From contig CAZQTW010000076.1 of the NCBI GenBank assembly GCA_964596165.1, positions 1 to 27,991 of the forward strand: DNA of 27,991 nt, written 5' to 3'. Positions 23,598 to 27,991 of the stretch are shown in pieces. The translations under genes were made by a program, and so were the position numbers. The stretch is from CAYUQT01 sp964596165. GTDB lineage: Bacteria > Planctomycetota > Phycisphaerae > UBA1845 > JAFGLZ01. Every line of letters starts with the position of its first letter. Position 1 is the first letter of the stretch. The notes under the pieces were generated by a model. It was not told the origin of the DNA. It saw nothing but the letters and a program-made list of their open reading frames with translations, and searched no databases.

Positions 23598-24569
23598 TCA
23601 GGAATTGGGCATGCAGGCCTCGTAGTATTCGGTTGAACCCTGAATGCGGCGGCAAATGCGTCCGCCGGCCAGGAGCCCGTTCAGACAACGCATTGCCTCA
23701 GAATAGTCGATGCCGAGTCCCATGGCCACGTCATCGGCGGTGGAGGGATGTCGCTGAATCATTGCCAGCACATCCTCGGGGCCGGCGGGGCGGGCGGTCG
23801 CGCATTGCGATTCGACATGGCGCGGCGGCGTGCCGGCAACAATCTCGGCGGGCGGCCCCATTCGATCACGGATTTCCGCAAGGCGTTCGGGTGGGACGGG
23901 CACGGCACGACTGTCCGCCGGCGGACGGACGACGGTGTTCAGTTGAATTCGATCCGGACGGATTCGGTCGGCGATCCGTCGCATACCGGCGATTTGCTCA
24001 TCGCCGGTGTTCACGCCGTCGACCACCATGATCTCCAGCCAGAGTTCGCCCTTGAACAACTCGCGGAACGCCACCAGTCCGGCGACATGTTGCGCCAGTG
24101 TCATGCCTGCGAGGGGGTGGTTGATTCGCTGGAAGGTTTCCTCGGTGGCGGCGTCCAAAGAGGGGACGACGATATCGGCCAGGAGACAGGCCTGGCGGAC
24201 CTCCGGACGGTGGAAGAGGGATCCGTTCGTCAGAAGGACGATCGGAATCGAGGAGAGGCTTTTGAGGCCGGCAAGGACGTCTCCGATGCGACTGTGGAGG
24301 GTTGGCTCTCCGGAACCGGCGAGGGTGATGGCGTCGGGCGTGGGGCCGTTTTGAAGTGCCGATCGCACTTGAGATAGGACCTCGTGGACCGGCGCGTAGT
24401 CGGCTCGCTCGGCCGTTTGGGTTGTCGTGCGGCCAAGTTGGCAATAGATACAGTCGTGGGTGCAGGTTTTGAAAGGGACGAGGTCAACGCCCAGCGAGAG
24501 TCCCAGGCGACGGGACGGAACGGGGCCGAAGACGTATCGTGGACGCGATGTCGCGACATTTCCGCACAT
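23598..24569 (-). CDS. Radical SAM protein, COG0731-like (323 aa)
   Basis: Fe-S enzyme of the radical S-adenosylmethionine superfamily. The cluster motif is KTCTHDCIYCQLG with Cys36, Cys40 and Cys43 (C-x3-C-x2-C), preceded by the typical FGPVPSRRLGLSLGVDLVPF. The SAM-contacting motif is GSGEPT (85-90), and a TIM-barrel region runs to about 230. The C-terminal 70 residues look like a small winged-helix domain (PSTADDVAMGLGIDYSEAMR). The family resembles the Fe-S oxidoreductases grouped near wyosine-synthesis enzymes, but its substrate is not known. The ATG at 24569 has GGAGGT upstream. It is followed immediately by the Cys-rich DUF6485-type gene. Confidence 0.88.
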   Translation of the reverse strand: MCGNVATSRPRYVFGPVPSRRLGLSLGVDLVPFKTCTHDCIYCQLGRTTTQTAERADYAPVHEVLSQVRSALQNGPTPDAITLAGSGEPTLHSRIGDVLAGLKSLSSIPIVLLTNGSLFHRPEVRQACLLADIVVPSLDAATEETFQRINHPLAGMTLAQHVAGLVAFRELFKGELWLEIMVVDGVNTGDEQIAGMRRIADRIRPDRIQLNTVVRPPADSRAVPVPPERLAEIRDRMGPPAEIVAGTPPRHVESQCATARPAGPEDVLAMIQRHPSTADDVAMGLGIDYSEAMRCLNGLLAGGRICRRIQGSTEYYEACMPNS

Positions 24570-24722
24570 CGAGGTCTATACCTCCGGGCGTTGAGGATCG
24601 ATCAAGACGGCACTGTGGATCCGGCGCGAAGCTTCCGGCCAAACTCGGGATATGCATGACGCGCCGGCCATCTCTCGCGTCCTTCGGCTCGCCTCCACCG
24701 ACGGACGGACCCGGGGGGTCCG

Positions 24723-25730
24723 CTATTGAGCGCCCTTCGCCTTCGCAATTACGTCCGCGATCTTGACGGGTTTGCCTTCCTGCCGCTTGGATTCATCGGC
24801 CGCTTCCATGAAGGCGAAGAGCTCGATCGTCGTCGCCGGGTTAACGGGCGTCTTGCGGGTCTCGAAGAACCTGGCGACCTCCTGCATCTGCTGTTTGTAG
24901 AAGTCCCCCTTGATTGCGGAGGTGAGCGTTCCGGTTTCGGTGACGACTTCCATGCCGTAATCCTTCCTGAGGGGATCGTATGTTCCGACGCGGCCGTCGG
25001 CCCAAGTTCCGATCGTCATGTCCGTCCCTGGGATCCGAACCACCGTTTGGCATCCGGTGCCCATCAAGGTAAACAGGATCTCAACCCCATGTACTCCGTA
25101 GTAGAAGAGGTCCGGGTGGTGTTCCTCGTGGTGGCAAGGACCCCAGGCCACGACCTCCCGCACTTTCTTGTCTTTGATTTTGTCCTTCATTTCCACGACG
25201 CCGGTATCGAATCGCAAAGAGGAGCTGCTCCACACGGGGACGTTCGCCTCTTGGGCCAAGCGGAAGATTTCGATGACGTCGGCGAGACTGCCGGCCATCG
25301 GCTTGTCGATGAACAGCGGCAGGCCGGCCTTCAGGACGGGAATCGCCTGTTTGAGATGTGGGCGACCGTCCACGCTCTCGAGCATGATTCCGTCGACGTT
25401 CCGGCAGAGTTCCTCAATGGTGTCGTAGATTTTCACACCGTGTTTTTCGGTGAGCGTCTTGGTGTATCCCGGAACGCGGCCGGCACTGTCCTTTGGCATA
25501 TCGGGGCTGCCGCCCTTAAAGGCGGCGACCACGCGGAAACGCGCGAGGGGGTCGGGCTGCTTAGCGTTGTTGAAAATGTCGCTGAATGCCACGACGTGCG
25601 AGGTGTCCAAACCAATCATGCCGATTCGGAAGGGCTTGTCGAAGGAGGGTTGAGCCCCCGAGACCCGGTCGATTTGCGAAAGCACACCAAGGATCGTCAA
25701 CAACAACGTGCGTGCGGCGGACATCATCAT
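24723..25730 (-). CDS. Exported Gfo/Idh/MocA-like protein with altered motifs (335 aa)
   Basis: A third family member. The N-terminus is a Sec-type signal (MMMSAARTLLLTILGVLS, then a cut near VSGAQ) with no twin arginine. The nucleotide-binding loop is GLDTSH (40-45) instead of the GxGxxG pattern, and the usual EKP is DKP (142-144). A histidine/acid cluster (HHPDLFYYGVHGVE, 204-217) matches the family's active-site region. It may therefore not use NAD(P) in the ordinary way. Three ATG codons stand in tandem (25730, 25727, 25724) behind GGAGGA; the second gives the best spacing. It is divergent from the M24 peptidase. Confidence 0.78.
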   Translation of the reverse strand: MMMSAARTLLLTILGVLSQIDRVSGAQPSFDKPFRIGMIGLDTSHVVAFSDIFNNAKQPDPLARFRVVAAFKGGSPDMPKDSAGRVPGYTKTLTEKHGVKIYDTIEELCRNVDGIMLESVDGRPHLKQAIPVLKAGLPLFIDKPMAGSLADVIEIFRLAQEANVPVWSSSSLRFDTGVVEMKDKIKDKKVREVVAWGPCHHEEHHPDLFYYGVHGVEILFTLMGTGCQTVVRIPGTDMTIGTWADGRVGTYDPLRKDYGMEVVTETGTLTSAIKGDFYKQQMQEVARFFETRKTPVNPATTIELFAFMEAADESKRQEGKPVKIADVIAKAKGAQ

Positions 25731-25793
25731 TGCTCCTCCAAAGACGGGTGATCCCTGTATGAACGACAAACCACAGATGGCTCAGCAGCCGAG

Positions 25794-25822
25794 ATTATAC
25801 CGCGATGGCGGAGTCATGCCAC
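25794..25822 (-). promoter_or_regulatory. Promoter of the exported oxidoreductase-like gene
   Basis: On the minus strand a perfect TATAAT (25799 down to 25794) is preceded after 17 bases by GTGGCA (25822 down to 25817), giving a leader of about 55-60 bases before the tandem ATGs. Confidence 0.45.
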
Positions 25823-25861
25823 GAGGCGTTCGCACGCGCGGTTGGCGACGTTCACGTCGGC

Positions 25862-25890
25862 TTGTCCGCCTCCGATACGTGGCGTACACT
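25862..25890 (+). promoter_or_regulatory. Possible promoter of the M24 peptidase gene
   Basis: TTGTCC (25862-25867), a 17-base spacer and TACACT (25885-25890), about 85 bases upstream of the chosen start at 25975. Both elements are imperfect. Confidence 0.35.
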
Positions 25891-25974
25891 CTTGGCGGCG
25901 AAATGCGGGACGGAGGGAAGTACCTCCAGAACGAACATCGACGGGCATGGTTTCATCCGTTGAGGGTCGGTGAC

Positions 25975-27093
25975 ATGCTGAGCATCGAGCAATCGCGGAT
26001 GCGTCAACGTCGGCTTGTGGAGCAGATGGCCGAGCACGGCATCGATCTCGCGGTGGTGTGCGACTATCGGCATGTGTACTACCTCACCGCACAACTGGTG
26101 GAGCCAAGCCGGCCCGTTGTCCTGCTCGTTTCATCGGAGGGTGCGGCGACACTGATTGGGCCGGAGCTGTCCGACGCTGCGGCTGCGGACAACGTGTTGA
26201 CTTATCCGACCTTCTCCATCACGAAACTCGTCGACGATCTTGCGGACGACGTTTCACAGTTACTGGTCCGTGCGCTGAGTCGGTTCGGGTCACCCTTGCG
26301 CATGTTCGTCGAGCCCTCGGCAATGCCGGATCGGGTCGCCGCGGTCCTTCGCGACCAGATTCCGCAGGTATCATGGGTTGATCTCCGGCCGACGATGCTG
26401 AAGCTGCGAAAGCGCAAGGATCCGGATGAGATCGAGAGCATTCGAGCCAGCATCCGACTGGCGGAGGTCGGCTATGCAGCGGCCCGGAAGGCGATTCAGC
26501 CGGGCTTGACCGAGATTGATATCTATCTGGCGATGTACGGAGCCATGGCCGAGGCCCTGGGGACGAGCTTCGTTTTGGATGGGGACTTTGCGGTGGGTCG
26601 GCGTTGCGACCGGGGCGGAGGGCCTCCGACGCCGCGACGGGTTGAGCCGGGCGACTTATACATTCTCGATGTGTTTCCGCGAATCCACGGTTACGCCTGC
26701 GACCTATGTCGGACGTTCGCCGTAGGCAAGCCCAGCGCCGTTCAACGAGAGGGCTGGGAGCTGGTCCACACGACGTTGACTGAGGTATCGAGACTCATCA
26801 AACCGGGCATTACCGGCGGAGAGGTTCGAGCCGAGATGGAACGACGGTTGCACGCCAACGACGTTTCGAGGGGAAGCTTTTTCCATCACGCGGGGCACGG
26901 TCTGGGCCTCCAGCCGCACGAGAACCCTCGGATGATCGTTGGTTGTGATCATGTGATGGCCGAAGGCGACGTCTTCACGCTGGAGCCTGGAATTTATGGA
27001 GCTCATCTTCAGGGGGGCATACGCTTGGAACACAACTACCTTCTGGGCTCCGGCGGCGTGGAACAGTTGGACACGTTCCCCATGGACCTATAG
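25975..27093 (+). CDS. M24-family metallopeptidase, Xaa-Pro aminopeptidase-like (372 aa)
   Basis: Pita-bread-fold dimetal peptidase, probably cleaving X-Pro dipeptides or short peptides in the cytoplasm. The N-terminal creatinase-like domain (about 1-145) is followed by the catalytic domain. Its five metal ligands are all present: Asp232 (YILDVFP), Asp243 (YACDLCRTF), His308 (HHAGHGLGLQPHE), Glu337 (TLEPGIYG) and Glu352 (GIRLEHNYLL). The open frame reaches back to 25708, but the upstream part overlaps the divergent promoter region and is Arg-rich noise. The ATG at 25975 has GAGGG eight bases upstream and gives a normal N-terminus. Confidence 0.9.
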   Translation: MLSIEQSRMRQRRLVEQMAEHGIDLAVVCDYRHVYYLTAQLVEPSRPVVLLVSSEGAATLIGPELSDAAAADNVLTYPTFSITKLVDDLADDVSQLLVRALSRFGSPLRMFVEPSAMPDRVAAVLRDQIPQVSWVDLRPTMLKLRKRKDPDEIESIRASIRLAEVGYAAARKAIQPGLTEIDIYLAMYGAMAEALGTSFVLDGDFAVGRRCDRGGGPPTPRRVEPGDLYILDVFPRIHGYACDLCRTFAVGKPSAVQREGWELVHTTLTEVSRLIKPGITGGEVRAEMERRLHANDVSRGSFFHHAGHGLGLQPHENPRMIVGCDHVMAEGDVFTLEPGIYGAHLQGGIRLEHNYLLGSGGVEQLDTFPMDL

Positions 27094-27106
27094 AGGGCGC
27101 TGCTCG

Positions 27107-27592
27107 ATGAGAACGTACGTGATAGCGGTGATGGGCGCGATGGCAGCCTTGACGGCAACAGGATGTCACAAGCCGAGTCAAAGCCATGCCCCAACGGAGC
27201 AGGCAGACCGAGATCGTTGGAGCGAGCCACAGCGACAGGCGTTTGACGCCGCCCTTGAAGTTGCCAGAGAGAACCTGTACCGGCAACTCAGGCAACTCCG
27301 CGTGACTGAGAAGGCTCGGATGGACGATCTTGTGAAGGAGGTTGCGGTAACGCAAGGCGAGCTTCGCTCGCTTTCTAAGACGGCACGTTTTCGACGGATA
27401 ACATGGCTATCGGACGGCCGATGCCGCGTGGAGATCGACCTCGCCATGTTTCACGTCGTGGAGGCCATGGACCGATGGGACGCCAAGAAGCGGTGGGCGC
27501 CGCATGATCAGCTCGTTCAACTGAACGGCCGGCCGATTCTGTCGGCGGCGGGAGAGAGCGCGGCGCCCGGATTGAGGAGTCGCACCCGATAG
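27107..27592 (+). CDS. Small putative lipoprotein of unknown function (161 aa)
   Basis: The N-terminus is a lipoprotein-type signal with a hydrophobic stretch ending ATGC (Cys20), followed by a polar linker. The body is helical and charged (about 40-85), then has a strand-rich part containing TWLSDGRCRVEIDL. No family is recognised. The upstream frame is open into the peptidase gene, but the ATG at 27107, with AGAGGG nine bases upstream and 13 bases after the peptidase stop, fits a coupled second gene. The lipobox is imperfect (Ala at the -3 position), so a plain Sec signal is the alternative. Confidence 0.7.
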   Translation: MRTYVIAVMGAMAALTATGCHKPSQSHAPTEQADRDRWSEPQRQAFDAALEVARENLYRQLRQLRVTEKARMDDLVKEVAVTQGELRSLSKTARFRRITWLSDGRCRVEIDLAMFHVVEAMDRWDAKKRWAPHDQLVQLNGRPILSAAGESAAPGLRSRTR

Positions 27593-27595
27593 GAA

Positions 27596-27991
27596 TCAGC
27601 GTTCAGCCCGATCAGCGAGGAATTCGCACACGATGAAGTTGTAGATCGTTGCCGCAAGCAAGCCCGCCAGCAGAATTACCCAGGTGAGTGCTCCGTGAAT
27701 GTGCCAACCGGCCAGCCAGAGTGCGGCCAAGGCATCGACCAAGAGATAGGCGGCCAGCATCAGGGCGCTCAGGGCGTTCGACTCGGCCTTGACGATCAGA
27801 GGAGGAACGAAAAAGAAGGCCCAGGGCAGGACAACCACGAGAGCCGTCCAGGCCAACGCAAGCCGGACTACGTGCCCAAGGGCCTGAAGCCGATCGGGAT
27901 TATTCCAGAACCACAGGACTGCCAGGACAGCACCGAGGCTGTCACGGGGCACCCCAAAACCGGCCACCGGTGGGCGGGTCAAAACCGGCCA
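27596..27991 (-). CDS. Hydrophobic membrane protein, 5' end uncertain or cut
   Basis: The minus-strand frame is open from its stop at 27596 to the right edge, and a start could lie at a TTG (27982), at internal GTG codons, or beyond the window. Three to four hydrophobic segments are seen: DSLGAVLAVLWFW, LALAWTALVVVLPWAFFFV, ALSALMLAAYLLVDALAALW and ALTWVILLAGLLAATIYNFI. No family or catalytic motif is recognised. A 12-base direct repeat in its first 40 bases falls in two different frames, which suggests that the true start is downstream of it. It converges on the lipoprotein gene, with three bases between the two stop codons. Confidence 0.6.
   Translation of the reverse strand, partial: WPVLTRPPVAGFGVPRDSLGAVLAVLWFWNNPDRLQALGHVVRLALAWTALVVVLPWAFFFVPPLIVKAESNALSALMLAAYLLVDALAALWLAGWHIHGALTWVILLAGLLAATIYNFIVCEFLADRAER
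27955..27991. repeat. 12-bp direct repeat at window edge
   Basis: CAAAACCGGCCA occurs at 27955-27966 and again at 27980-27991, a 25-base period. The second copy ends exactly at the window edge, so more copies may follow outside. Confidence 0.6.

Noticed and set aside
25708..25974. N-terminal extension of the M24 peptidase frame
   Set aside because: It overlaps the divergent promoter and the start of the opposite gene, is Arg-rich, and a good ribosome site precedes the ATG at 25975.
1..27991. CRISPR arrays, insertion sequences, prophage or attachment sites
   Set aside because: No regularly spaced repeats, transposase or integrase motifs, or terminal inverted repeats were seen by reading the window; the tRNA-Gln 3' end has no evident duplicate.

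Overview
The window reads as chromosomal DNA of a GC-rich, diderm member of the Planctomycetota, most likely Phycisphaerae-like. This is inferred from the mix of genes. Outer-membrane biogenesis genes of the LPS-bearing type (BamA, BamD, LptE, MlaEFD, TolQ/TolR-like) sit beside three Gfo/Idh/MocA oxidoreductases, two of them with export signals, a UVR-motif protein, a Cys-rich DUF6485-type protein, and the block L25/Ctc - pth - rpsF - ssb - rpsR - rplI - dnaB. No insertion sequence, phage gene, CRISPR array or integrase was seen, so this looks like core genome rather than an accessory island.

Layout. 1-1974 (minus strand): a proton-channel operon (TolQ/ExbB-like, two different ExbD/TolR-like proteins, then the start of a further gene cut by the window edge). 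2338-4978: two divergent Gfo/Idh/MocA dehydrogenases, one with a Tat signal, sharing a short promoter region. 5120-7871: an MlaE-MlaF-MlaD lipid-transport operon. 7966-10237: a UVR-motif protein with an apparently leaderless promoter, an alpha/beta hydrolase-fold protein lacking the usual serine nucleophile, and an Mth938-like protein. 10257-14039 (minus): bamD - lptE - ftsH, linking outer-membrane assembly with membrane proteolysis.

14149-15451: a strong TTGACA promoter drives a roughly 190-nt stretch rich in hairpins, followed by tRNA-Gln(UUG) and prs. 15529-20569: translation and replication genes (L25/Ctc, pth, S6, SSB, S18, L9, DnaB). L25, S6 and L9 all carry unusual acidic C-terminal tails. 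20776-23205: BamA with five POTRA domains. 23392-24569 (minus): a radical SAM enzyme and a 64-residue Cys-rich protein. 24723-27093: a Sec-exported Gfo/Idh/MocA-like protein divergent from an M24 metallopeptidase. 27107-27991: a small lipoprotein and a membrane protein cut by the window end.

The items most worth following up are the unassigned structured RNA upstream of tRNA-Gln, the radical SAM/Cys-rich pair, the SSB linker that reads Gly-Gly-Phe in another frame, the hydrolase with Gly at the nucleophile position, and the leaderless UVR gene. I did not find a clear multi-gene system that is wholly new. All functional calls rest on recognising motifs by eye; no database search was run.
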